A DNA stretch of 64,000 nucleotides. It comes from JADHZC01 sp964409505. Lineage in GTDB: Bacteria; Pseudomonadota; Alphaproteobacteria; Rickettsiales; Rickettsiaceae. The notes beneath the pieces are model-generated. The model had not been told where the DNA came from, did no database searches, and saw nothing but the letters and a program-made list of their open reading frames with translations. Positions 36,247 through 44,879 of the stretch are shown in pieces. Location of the stretch: assembly GCA_964409505.1 (NCBI GenBank), contig CAYPDK010000024.1, forward strand, positions 1-64,000, written 5' to 3'. The number at the start of each line of letters is the position of its first letter. Positions within the stretch are counted from its first letter, which is position 1. The translations under genes and the position numbers were made by a program.

Positions 36247-38001
36247 ATGATAGTTATGACAAAAATTTCTGATCACAATTTAATAAAAGAGTTTGTAGAA
36301 CAAATTTCGACTAGTAGACGACAAAATAAGAATCATTATTGGGACTTACAGAAGTTAATAGGTAAAATTTATTTTAAGCACTCTGATAAAACAAGGGTTG
36401 GTGAGGCTAAAGAAGAAAGTTTGAAGATTGATCTTCTCAGATCGTTACAACAAATCGATTTAGTTTTCCAATTGCTTACATATATAAATTATAAAGAGGA
36501 TACTAGATCAAAAAAACACATATTTCTTGCTAAGCAGTTTCAAAAAAAATTTAAAGAAGAACTCAAGTCATATTTATTTAGTTATAAACCTGTAAATCAA
36601 AAAGTACTAGAAGAAAGGGAAAAACAGAATGTGATTGAAAAGATTGATTCTTCAAATAGAGGAGCTATAAATTTTATTTATTCACAATTATCAACTAGAG
36701 TCAATGACTCAGAAAAATTCATAGAATATAGTACAAAAATATCTAATGACTTAACACAAATCTTTGAGTCTTTATTTGATAAAAGTGCAGAGCAAAATGT
36801 ACTTGCAGAGCAAAGTGCGTTTGTATCTAAAAATCTCAAGGAGTTAATAATCGATAAGATAAAAGCAGACTCAATGTCTTTAGAAGAGATAGATACTGAT
36901 ATTGATCCAGAAATTTTAGATTTAGAATCCTTAAAAGAAAAATTGAAGGAACTGCAAACAAAATATTCAAATACTTTGGTATTTTACTACGATAAAGAAT
37001 TAGAAACATATATAACATGTGAAGAACTTTTGCTAAAGGTTGAAAATGTTCAAAAATACTTAGAACAAATAGAAATATCAGATGAAAAAATTATTCCTAA
37101 TAAAGTGGTTCGTACTTTCAAAGGTGTTAATAATAAGAATCTTCAAGAATTTAATGTAGAATTTAAGCAAGATAATGAGAGAAGAAAAAAATTGAAAGAA
37201 AATTTTCCTAAACTAATTCAGGATCTATTTGAGGATTCCAAGATTGCAAATCAGATGTTAGAATTTATCAAAGATGCGAAGAGTACAATAACGGATTTTT
37301 CCTTTTTACCTAAAGAAGAGGACTGGGTTAGTATTTTTGAAAAGGAATTTACTCTGCCGAAACAAGATAATAGTGTTTCTAATGAGGATTTACCTAAAGA
37401 ATATACTTATGTAGATGAACTAACTCCTGTTGATAGTAACACTAAGGATATTAAGACTTCGCAGCCTTCTGTTGTAGGTGGGGATAAAATCAGTACAGTT
37501 AGTGGTGAACCTAAAAGGAGTGAGAGTTCGTCTTTCTTAAATCCAAACGATACTAAACCTAAAACTGAGGAAGGAAATATACCTAATATTAGAGATGGGC
37601 AGGTTGTTGTTAGAGATAAAGAGGACACTGGTGTTAAAGTTTTTTGGATTGGGGGTAATACTGATAGCTCTAGTCAATTTGAGTTCAGTAGTCAGTCTTC
37701 TTTTGCGGATGAAACAATACTTAATAATGAAGAGAGGAAGGGGGATAGTGATAGTAACACTAATGGTATTGAAACTTTAGGATATGTTAACGTAAATGGG
37801 TCTAATGTAAGTTGGGGATCTAATATAAGTAGTATATTTCAGCGTGGTATTTTAGTACTTAGTGATGTTCATGAATTTGAGACATCTAAAATACATATTG
37901 CTGGTGATAGCTCTAGCAAACCCGAATATGATGGGGTGAGTTTGGCGGGTTACGATAAGGAGGGTTTGGAGAGTTTTATTAAATCCCTTTTCGAGGGATG
38001 A
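36247..38001 (+). CDS. Hypothetical protein, 584 aa, with low-complexity C-terminal region
   Basis: No family recognised. Residues ~1-385 are helical and charged, with coiled-coil-like stretches (EILDLESLKEKLKELQTKYS; LKVENVQKYLEQIEISDEK). Residues ~390-584 are rich in Ser, Thr, Asp, Gly and Asn (DELTPVDSNTKDIKTSQPS; SSQFEFSSQSSFADETIL; GYVNVNGSNVSWGSNISS) and probably disordered. No signal peptide, transmembrane helix or catalytic motif. It could start at ATG 36247 or the in-frame ATG at 36256. The preceding 150 bp contain an operator-like motif array, so regulated expression is likely. The architecture is compatible with a secreted protein, but this is inference. Confidence 0.7.
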   Translation: MIVMTKISDHNLIKEFVEQISTSRRQNKNHYWDLQKLIGKIYFKHSDKTRVGEAKEESLKIDLLRSLQQIDLVFQLLTYINYKEDTRSKKHIFLAKQFQKKFKEELKSYLFSYKPVNQKVLEEREKQNVIEKIDSSNRGAINFIYSQLSTRVNDSEKFIEYSTKISNDLTQIFESLFDKSAEQNVLAEQSAFVSKNLKELIIDKIKADSMSLEEIDTDIDPEILDLESLKEKLKELQTKYSNTLVFYYDKELETYITCEELLLKVENVQKYLEQIEISDEKIIPNKVVRTFKGVNNKNLQEFNVEFKQDNERRKKLKENFPKLIQDLFEDSKIANQMLEFIKDAKSTITDFSFLPKEEDWVSIFEKEFTLPKQDNSVSNEDLPKEYTYVDELTPVDSNTKDIKTSQPSVVGGDKISTVSGEPKRSESSSFLNPNDTKPKTEEGNIPNIRDGQVVVRDKEDTGVKVFWIGGNTDSSSQFEFSSQSSFADETILNNEERKGDSDSNTNGIETLGYVNVNGSNVSWGSNISSIFQRGILVLSDVHEFETSKIHIAGDSSSKPEYDGVSLAGYDKEGLESFIKSLFEG

Positions 38002-38249
38002 TAGTTCTAGTTAATTCTAGAAATCTGTTGAGTATAATGGTTAGTAGGAGTTATGGTACAACCATAGAGTAAAAAAATTCATGCATTTATAAAATTTATA
38101 TGATATATTCGAAATATCTTAGGTAGAATTATAGATTAAATAATGATACCGGAACTGACTCTTGTCTGACTCTTGTTAGTATCAGTTTTAAACTCTTATT
38201 AAATCTCTAAAATTTCTACTTTATGAGGAATATATTTTTACAACTTGTT
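38002..38249. other. Intergenic region between 584-aa gene and sucD
   Basis: About 250 bp between converging genes. It contains a small perfect hairpin TATGGT-ACA-ACCATA (38052-38066) without a T-tract, and an 11-bp tandem duplication TGACTCTTGT(C/T) at 38156-38177. No gene seen. Confidence 0.45.
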
Positions 38250-39122
38250 TTAATTAAGGCATTCATATACCACTTTCCCTATATCTGCAGGAGAATCTAC
38301 TGTAATAACTCCTGCAGATTTGAGCTTCTCTAATTTGTCACTAGCCTTTCCAATTCCTCCATCTACTATGGCTCCAGCATGTCCCATTCTCTTGCCAGCA
38401 GGAGCGCTAATACCAGCTATAAAACCAATAATAGGCTTCTTTTTTCTAGAATTCTTAATAAATTCAGCAGCCTCCTCTTCAGCAGTTCCACCAATCTCAC
38501 CTATCATGACAATAGAATTTGTTTGATTATCATCTAAAAACATCTCTAAGCAGTCAATAAAATTCGTACCGTTGATAGGATCTCCACCTATACCAACACA
38601 GCTAGATTGTCCGAGTCCTATATTTGTGATTTGATGGACTGCTTCATATGTTAAAGTTCCAGATCTAGATATTATGCCAACGCTCCCTTTATTATGTATA
38701 TAATAGGGCATAATACCTATTTTACACTCACCAGGAGTAATAACTCCTGGGCAATTAGGCCCTATTAGTCTAGAGTTAGAAGCTTTTAATGCATGTTTTA
38801 CTCTTATCATATCTAATACGGGAATTCCTTCCGTAATACAAATTATTAATCGTATTTTTGCTTCAATTGCTTCTAAGATAGAATCTGCTGCGAATTTTGG
38901 AGGTACATATATCACAGACGCATCTGCCTTAGTATAATATACTGCCTCTTCTACAGTATCATATACTGGTAGATTTAAGTGAGTTTGTCCTCCCTTACCA
39001 GGAGTTACTCCTCCAACTAATTTCGTACCAGCCTCAAGAGCTTGTATTGAATGAAAAGTTCCGTGTTTTCCAGTAAAGCCTTGACAAATAACTTTGGTGT
39101 TTTGATTTACTAATATTGACAT
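38250..39122 (-). CDS. sucD: Succinyl-CoA synthetase alpha subunit
   Basis: CoA-binding, phosphohistidine-carrying subunit of succinyl-CoA synthetase, which makes ATP or GTP from succinyl-CoA in the TCA cycle. The N-terminal Rossmann CoA-binding domain shows ICQGFTGKHGTFHSIQAL and GGVTPGKGG. The ligase domain contains RLIGPNCPGVITPGECKIGIMP, GIISRSGTLTYEAV and SCVGIGGDPINGTNFIDCL, and the phosphohistidine is in RMGHAGAIVDGGIGKA. The length is 290 aa. It lies 28 bp after sucC on the same strand. Confidence 0.97.
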   Translation of the reverse strand: MSILVNQNTKVICQGFTGKHGTFHSIQALEAGTKLVGGVTPGKGGQTHLNLPVYDTVEEAVYYTKADASVIYVPPKFAADSILEAIEAKIRLIICITEGIPVLDMIRVKHALKASNSRLIGPNCPGVITPGECKIGIMPYYIHNKGSVGIISRSGTLTYEAVHQITNIGLGQSSCVGIGGDPINGTNFIDCLEMFLDDNQTNSIVMIGEIGGTAEEEAAEFIKNSRKKKPIIGFIAGISAPAGKRMGHAGAIVDGGIGKASDKLEKLKSAGVITVDSPADIGKVVYECLN

Positions 39123-39150
39123 ATCAAATAATTTTATTTAGATTTTTTTA

Positions 39151-40317
39151 TTATATTTTACTATTATATTCTATAACCTTTTTTGCAGCATCTTCTAATT
39201 TTTCAAAAACTTGTAACTTTAATCCTGAGTCTAATAGCATTTTTTTTCCAAGATCAAAATTAGTTCCAGATAATCTCACAACTAGAGGTATATTTATTTT
39301 AATTTCGCGAGATGCCTGAATTACTCCTTCAGCTATAACATCGCATTTCATAATTCCTCCAAATATGTTGATTAATACCACCGTAACGGAAGAATCAGAA
39401 ATAATGATTTTTAATGCTTCAGAGACACTTTCTACACTCGCTCCTCCTCCGACATCTAGAAAATTAGCAGGCATAGCACCAAAAAGTTTTATAATATCCA
39501 TAGTAGCCATAGCAAGCCCCGCTCCGTTTACCATGCACCCAATATTTCCTTCCATTTTAACGTAGCTAAGACCTGATTTTGAAGCTCTTAACTCTAATTT
39601 ATCATACTCATTCTCATCTAAAAGAGCTCCGATATTTGGGTGTCTAAAAATAGCATTATCATCAAAATTAGCCTTAGCATCTAAAACTGTGAATTCATTT
39701 TTGTCCGTTAAGCATAAAGGATTAATCTCTATTTGCAGTGCATCATTTTGAACAAAAGCTTCATATAGTGCAAAGATAACTTTTGTAAAAGAATTAAAAT
39801 TTTCCTTTGGAATACTCATACCAAGAGCTAGTTTAATACAATGAAAGCTTTTCAGTCCAAGGACAGGATCTACTGAAACTTTTACTATTTTTTTAGGAAA
39901 AAGTTTGGCTACTCTTTCAATATCTACTCCTCCGCTCTCAGAGCCGATGATCATAAGACGAGCCTCAGATCTGTCGACAATGATACTCAAGTAATATTCT
40001 TTTCTAATATTAGAACCAGATTCAATATAAATCCTTGTAACAGTTCTTCCGCTTTCTCCAGTCTGAGCAGTAACAAGATTCATACCATACATATTCTCAG
40101 CCAAAGAAATAGCTTCTTCTTTTGAATGAGCCTTTTTTACTCCTCCACCTTTACCCCTTCCACCAGAATGTATTTGAGCTTTTACAATATATATTTCAGA
40201 ATCAAAATTTTCGATAATTTTCCTAATATCTTCTTTTTTAGAAATGACCACTCCCTCTGGAGTAGTCAAACCATAGTTTCTTAAAATAGCCTTAGCTTGA
40301 TATTCGTGGATATCCAT
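39151..40317 (-). CDS. sucC: Succinyl-CoA synthetase beta subunit
   Basis: ATP-grasp nucleotide-binding subunit of succinyl-CoA synthetase, partner of SucD. The 388 residues begin with the family signature MDIHEYQAKAILRNYG. The ATP-grasp region includes VKAQIHSGGRGKGGGVKKA and later EINPLCLTDKNEFTVLDAKANFDDNA. The C-terminal domain holds GCMVNGAGLAMATMD, FLDVGGGAS and INIFGGIMKCDVIAEGV. First gene of a sucCD operon, physically separate from sucAB in this genome region. Confidence 0.97.
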   Translation of the reverse strand: MDIHEYQAKAILRNYGLTTPEGVVISKKEDIRKIIENFDSEIYIVKAQIHSGGRGKGGGVKKAHSKEEAISLAENMYGMNLVTAQTGESGRTVTRIYIESGSNIRKEYYLSIIVDRSEARLMIIGSESGGVDIERVAKLFPKKIVKVSVDPVLGLKSFHCIKLALGMSIPKENFNSFTKVIFALYEAFVQNDALQIEINPLCLTDKNEFTVLDAKANFDDNAIFRHPNIGALLDENEYDKLELRASKSGLSYVKMEGNIGCMVNGAGLAMATMDIIKLFGAMPANFLDVGGGASVESVSEALKIIISDSSVTVVLINIFGGIMKCDVIAEGVIQASREIKINIPLVVRLSGTNFDLGKKMLLDSGLKLQVFEKLEDAAKKVIEYNSKI

Positions 40318-40482
40318 ACAAACCTACATTTTGTTATTAATTAAAAATTTTATAGTATTTGTACAAAACACTATAAGGATAAATTGTTCTCATTTCAAAA
40401 TAATTTTTTTTCTTGTATAAAGCAAGATAGTTTAAAGTAATATTTTTATATTTTACTACTATCAAATTTTTAATTATAGTGA

Positions 40483-42576
40483 TTAGATTAAATCTAAAGT
40501 TTTTATTTTAGTTTTTTGGTAAATTTCATTTTCAGACATAACAAATATATTGGGGAGCAGGGGTGCAAGTATATCTTTTACATAAGGTCTGATTTTTGGG
40601 TTAGAAAGTAACACAGGAGTATCAGAGCCTTCTTTGAGGTATTTGCTAAAAATTAAATTTACTCTTTGTATAAATTGTTGCATTTGAGAGGGTTTCATTA
40701 TGAAATTTGGTCTTTTTAGAGTCTCATCTGTATGAGATATGCTGTTTAAAAAAGTATTTTCCCAGGAATCTGATAATATTATAGAGGAGATATATCCATC
40801 TGAATTTGTGTGTGAATAGGAAATTTGACGTGAAAGTTTAAACCTTACATATTCTGTAATGGAGGTAATATCTTGGTTGTTTTTAGCAACTTCTCCTATT
40901 GCCTCGAGTATTGTGGCGAAATCTCTTATTGATATGAGTTCTTTTAGTAGGTTTTGCAGTATTTTTTGGATAGTTGCAATGGAGGCAATTTCTGGAACTA
41001 CATAATTTGCTAGTGCTTTGTGTTCTTGCGGAATATTTTTTATTAATTGATCTACAACTCCATAGGATAAGAAATCCACTATATTTTCTTTAATTACTTC
41101 TTTTATATGTGTAATTATGACAAAGTGGCTTTTAACTAAGGTGTAGTTATTTTTAATAATCTCATCTGTGTATCTTATGTCTACCCATTTAGCATTAAAT
41201 CCAAAAGCATTATCCTTAAAATCCTCACCTATAACGTTTACTTCCTTGCCTAGTGGATTAAAGACTAAATACTTATCTCGCCTTATAAATCCTTTAGCAA
41301 TTTGCAATCCTTTTATTTTGATTACGTAATGGTCATATCCCAATGTTATGTTATCAACAATTCTTATAGGAGGAAATACAAAGCCATATTCTTGAGCTAA
41401 TTCCTTTCTGAGTTCTTCAATAATAAATTTAAAATTTATGTTAGGATTTTTAATCATGTCAATTAATTCCAAACCTATTTCTAGACTAATATAATCTAGT
41501 GCTAATATGTCAGAATATTTTTGTTCTTGAGACACAAAATTTGAGCTTTTATCATTTGAGTTGGATTTTTCATGTAAAGCATTAGATGTATTTTTATCCT
41601 TTTTAAAGAAAAGACTGATGTACCAAATAAATAATATTACAGCTGAGGTCAAAGAGAATACAAAAAAAGGAAGTCCTGGTAGAAAGCCCATAATAAAGAC
41701 TACAATTGAAGTAACCAGCAGAGTTTCTGGATATTTACCTAATTGTTGAAACAGTAATTTGTCAGTGGCACCTACAACACCCGCTTTTGTTACAAGTAAC
41801 CCGGCTGAAAGAGAGATGATTAATGATGGTATTTGAGAGACTAATCCATCACCTATAGTAAGGAGTGAGTAAGTCTTTACCGCTATGTTGAAGGAGAGGT
41901 TTTTTTGTACAATTCCAACTATCATTCCTCCTACCAAATTGATAAAAGTAATGACCAGACCTGCGATAGCGTCTCCTCTGACAAATTTGTTAGCTCCGTC
42001 CATAGAGCCATAAAAAGATGTCTCATTTTCAAGGTTTGTGCGCTTTTTTTTAGCTTCTTCTTCTGTTAAAAGACCATTATTTAAATCAGAATCTATAGAC
42101 ATTTGTTTTCCAGGCATAGCATCAAGACTAAACCTTGCTGCAACTTCCGCGATTCTTCCTGAGCCTTTTGTTATAACTATAAAATTGATTAATGTTAAAA
42201 TAAGGAAAACAATAAGACCTATAACTACATTTCCTTGCATGATAAAATTCCCAAATGCCTCTATTATTCTACCTGCTGAATCTGAACCCAGATGTCCATG
42301 AGATAGTATCAGTCGTGTGGAGGCTATATTTAAAGACAATCTCAAGAGAGTGCTTATAAGTAAAATTGTTGGAAATACACTAAGCTCGAGTGGTTTTAAT
42401 ATAAATAAACTGCTCATTAATATAATAATTGATACTGATATTGATATTGAAAGAAAAAAATCTAAAAACCCTTTGGGTATAGGAAATATGAGTACTAATA
42501 ATATTATGAGTAGGGAAGAGGCTAACGTTATATTAGTGTACTTAGAAACCTCCTTCAGAATTTTACTAAACAGCAT
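40483..42576 (-). CDS. flhA: Flagellar biosynthesis protein FlhA (type III export gate)
   Basis: Integral-membrane export-gate component of the flagellar type III secretion apparatus. The first ~330 residues contain about eight transmembrane helices, with the FHIPEP-family block SMDGANKFVRGDAIAGLVIT and the downstream QIPSLIISLSAGLLVTKAG. The cytoplasmic C-terminal domain (~360-697) binds export substrates (IGLELIDMIKN; FPPIRIVDNITLGYDHYVIKIKG; ANYVVPEIASIATIQKILQNLL). The length of 697 aa is normal for FlhA. No other flagellar gene lies in the window. A non-flagellar SctV homologue is the alternative, but length and sequence favour FlhA. Confidence 0.92.
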   Translation of the reverse strand: MLFSKILKEVSKYTNITLASSLLIILLVLIFPIPKGFLDFFLSISISVSIIILMSSLFILKPLELSVFPTILLISTLLRLSLNIASTRLILSHGHLGSDSAGRIIEAFGNFIMQGNVVIGLIVFLILTLINFIVITKGSGRIAEVAARFSLDAMPGKQMSIDSDLNNGLLTEEEAKKKRTNLENETSFYGSMDGANKFVRGDAIAGLVITFINLVGGMIVGIVQKNLSFNIAVKTYSLLTIGDGLVSQIPSLIISLSAGLLVTKAGVVGATDKLLFQQLGKYPETLLVTSIVVFIMGFLPGLPFFVFSLTSAVILFIWYISLFFKKDKNTSNALHEKSNSNDKSSNFVSQEQKYSDILALDYISLEIGLELIDMIKNPNINFKFIIEELRKELAQEYGFVFPPIRIVDNITLGYDHYVIKIKGLQIAKGFIRRDKYLVFNPLGKEVNVIGEDFKDNAFGFNAKWVDIRYTDEIIKNNYTLVKSHFVIITHIKEVIKENIVDFLSYGVVDQLIKNIPQEHKALANYVVPEIASIATIQKILQNLLKELISIRDFATILEAIGEVAKNNQDITSITEYVRFKLSRQISYSHTNSDGYISSIILSDSWENTFLNSISHTDETLKRPNFIMKPSQMQQFIQRVNLIFSKYLKEGSDTPVLLSNPKIRPYVKDILAPLLPNIFVMSENEIYQKTKIKTLDLI

Positions 42577-42778
42577 ATCAAATTTCTTACAAGCAATTAC
42601 TAACCTAAGATGTTATACAAATAATAGTATCTAGATAATAGTATCTTTTTAAAAGTAAAATACGTATAATTTACTAAAATATACTTAATATGCATCATAT
42701 TTGTTTTACAGATATAATGTATGTTGGAGGGGTCTGACACTTTTTTCATCTTAAAAAACATAGATGGGTAGATTTTTG

Positions 42779-42807
42779 TTGACAGACAAGTCTTTTAAGT
42801 ATATAGT
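42779..42807 (+). promoter_or_regulatory. Sigma-70 promoter reading toward rho
   Basis: TTGACA (42779-42784), 17-bp spacer, TATAGT (42802-42807): a perfect -35 and five of six -10 bases at ideal spacing. It is the best promoter match noticed in the window and implies a leader of about 175 nt before the rho ATG. Confidence 0.75.
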
Positions 42808-42841
42808 GGGTTTGGTCTAGTAGTTTTTCTCGTAGACATTC

Positions 42842-42866
42842 TTACCTTCAATTGGTAACTTTTTCT
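42842..42866 (+). terminator. Weak hairpin and T-rich tract in the rho leader (possible attenuator)
   Basis: TTACC (42842-42846) pairs with GGTAA (42854-42858) around a 7-nt loop and is followed by CTTTTTCTT. The stem is only 5 bp, so intrinsic termination would be inefficient. Located between the rho promoter and start, it could serve attenuation, which is inference. Confidence 0.3.
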
Positions 42867-42989
42867 TAATTTTTATTTTTCTAGGAATCTAGTAAGTCCA
42901 TACCTAGTAAATCCATACAATATAGTAGGGGATTAATTTTGAAAAAAAATCTGTAATTTTTAATAGAAATTAAATTAAAAAATTCTAGC

Positions 42990-44348
42990 ATGAACAAGGT
43001 GAATAAGGATCAAAAAAATATTGATCAAAATGATCACAAGAGTGATAACTCTATTTCGCGAAATAGCTCGAGCATTGGAAATATTGTTGAAAACCATATA
43101 ACTCTCAACAGTCTCAAGTTAAAAGCGCCTCAAGAACTCCAAGAATATGCAAAAGAGCTTAAAATAGAAAATGCTCACTCTTTTTTAAAACAAGAGTTAA
43201 TTTTTGCTATATTGAAAAATATAGTAAATTCTGGTGGTGTAATCAACGGAGAGGGAGTTTTAGAAATATTACCAGATGGATTTGGATTTCTAAGGTCTCC
43301 GGAAGAAAATTACTTAGCAGGGCCAGATGATATATATGTTTCTCCTAGCCAAATAAGAAGATTTGGGTTAAAAAAAGGAGATATTTTAGAAGGACAAATA
43401 AGGGCTCCTAAATCTAGTGAGAGATACTTTGCTCTTCTTAAAATATACAGGATTAATTTTGAGGATAAGGAAAATTCTTATCGTAGGGTGCATTTTGATA
43501 ATCTTACACCTATATACCCTCAAGAAAAATTTTCACTTGAGTTAACAGGAAAAAAAGATCAAAGTACTAGAATTATAGATATAATATCTCCACTTGGGAA
43601 GGGACAAAGGTCTTTGATAGTGGCTCCTCCTAGAACCGGTAAGACTGTGTTATTACAAAATATTGCACATGCAATTAGTGCAAATAATCCTGAAACCTAC
43701 TTGATTGTTTTGTTAATTGATGAAAGACCTGAAGAAGTAACAGATATGCAAAGATCCGTTAAAGGAGAAGTTGTAAGTTCAACTTTTGACGAGCCAGCAA
43801 TTCGTCATGTACAACTTACTGAAATGGTTATTGAGAAATCTAAGAGATTGGTTGAGCAAAAAAAAGATGTTGTAATTTTGTTAGATTCTATCACAAGGCT
43901 TGCCAGAGCTTATAATAATGTTGTACCTTCTTCTGGCAAGGTTCTTACTGGAGGGGTTGATGCTAATGCTTTGCAAAGGCCTAAAAGGGTTTTTGGTGCA
44001 GCTCGTAATATTGAGGGTGGTGGGTCTTTGACGATTATTGCTACGGCTTTGGTAGAGACTGGTTCTCGAATGGATGAGGTGATTTTTGAAGAATTTAAGG
44101 GAACTGGTAATTCTGAGATTGTTCTTGATCGTAAGGTTGCGGACAAGAGAATTTATCCTGCTTTAGATATTAATAAATCAGGTACTAGAAAAGATGAGTT
44201 GCTAATTGATAGAACTTATTTATCTAAAATATGGGTTCTGAGGAGAATTATTAATCCTATGTCGAGTATTGAGTCTATAGAATTTTTGTTAGATAAATTC
44301 AAAAATACAAAAACAAATCATGAATTTTTTAGTTCTATGAATTCTTGA
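42990..44348 (+). CDS. rho: Transcription termination factor Rho
   Basis: Hexameric RNA-dependent ATPase/translocase that ends transcription. The first ~30 residues are Asn/Asp/Ser-rich. The Rho N-terminal helical domain (~33-75, LNSLKLKAPQELQEYAKELK) is followed by the cold-shock-like RNA-binding domain (GEGVLEILPDGFGFLRSPEENYL) at ~80-155. The RecA-like ATPase has Walker A APPRTGKTVLLQ at ~212-223, VILLDSITRLARAYN as Walker B, and the Q/R-loop region (GGVDANALQRPKRVFGAARNIE). At 452 aa it is slightly longer than typical. The scarcity of intrinsic terminators in the window fits dependence on Rho. Confidence 0.97.
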   Translation: MNKVNKDQKNIDQNDHKSDNSISRNSSSIGNIVENHITLNSLKLKAPQELQEYAKELKIENAHSFLKQELIFAILKNIVNSGGVINGEGVLEILPDGFGFLRSPEENYLAGPDDIYVSPSQIRRFGLKKGDILEGQIRAPKSSERYFALLKIYRINFEDKENSYRRVHFDNLTPIYPQEKFSLELTGKKDQSTRIIDIISPLGKGQRSLIVAPPRTGKTVLLQNIAHAISANNPETYLIVLLIDERPEEVTDMQRSVKGEVVSSTFDEPAIRHVQLTEMVIEKSKRLVEQKKDVVILLDSITRLARAYNNVVPSSGKVLTGGVDANALQRPKRVFGAARNIEGGGSLTIIATALVETGSRMDEVIFEEFKGTGNSEIVLDRKVADKRIYPALDINKSGTRKDELLIDRTYLSKIWVLRRIINPMSSIESIEFLLDKFKNTKTNHEFFSSMNS

Positions 44349-44481
44349 TTATTAAACACTAATTTAGATTTGTTCTCTTTAGTTGTTTTTAGCCTAAATT
44401 TATGTGCTTTTCTTGTCATTGTAAAGTTTTGATTAAATTTGGATAATTCTTGGGAAGGAATAGAAATTCAAAAAAACATCT

Positions 44482-44558
44482 TGGTGAGCAGTAAAAGATT
44501 CGAACTTTCGACCTCTACGATGTCAACGTAGCGCTCTAACCAACTAAGCTAACTGCTC
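44482..44558 (-). tRNA. tRNA-Val (anticodon GAC)
   Basis: On the minus strand a complete 77-nt cloverleaf folds. Acceptor GAGCAGT pairs perfectly with ACTGCTC, discriminator A, and the CCA is encoded. D-arm GCTT/GAGC. Anticodon stem CTACG/CGTAG encloses loop TTGACAT, which gives anticodon GAC (valine). T-arm GAAAG-TTCGAAT-CTTTT includes one G-T pair. It lies alone between rho and cmk. Confidence 0.95.
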
Positions 44559-44879
44559 CCTAGTTCATTGACTTTAGTAACTGATTTCAGTAACTGGCTC
44601 CTTAATGAAGAGAATCTTAATTAAGATCTATGACAATAGAGTATATTTCATATTAAAAAACAATCAAGATGATTCTTTTTTTTTAGTTTTTCTATAAAGT
44701 AGATATGAATCTTATCAATGCAAATGATTACATTTCTGTTTGATTTTTTACAAAAATAGATTATGATTTACAGGTCTTAAATTGTGATTTATTGCTTTTG
44801 TCTGTTTGGTTCAGTTAGGAATTATATCAAATTTTGAGTTTTATATTTTTATAATATATATTACATTTACATTTTATTA
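44559..44879. other. Intergenic region upstream of tRNA-Val and cmk
   Basis: About 320 bp, AT-rich, no coding frame. It holds a 14-bp palindrome ATCTTAATTAAGAT at 44614-44627 and a near-repeat AGTAACTGATTTCAGTAACTG at 44576-44596. Promoters for both flanking genes should lie here, but none is clear. Confidence 0.4.

Larger units (their letters stand above)
42577..42989. other. flhA-rho divergent intergenic region and rho leader
   Basis: 413 bp. Contains a strong candidate promoter for rho (42779-42807), a ~180-nt leader with a small hairpin (42842-42858), and a 15-bp tandem duplication CTAGTAA(G/A)TCCATAC at 42889-42918. No open reading frame of note. Confidence 0.55.

Noticed and set aside
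38052..38066. Intrinsic terminator after the 584-aa gene
   Set aside because: A perfect 6-bp hairpin, but neither strand has a T-tract immediately after the stem.
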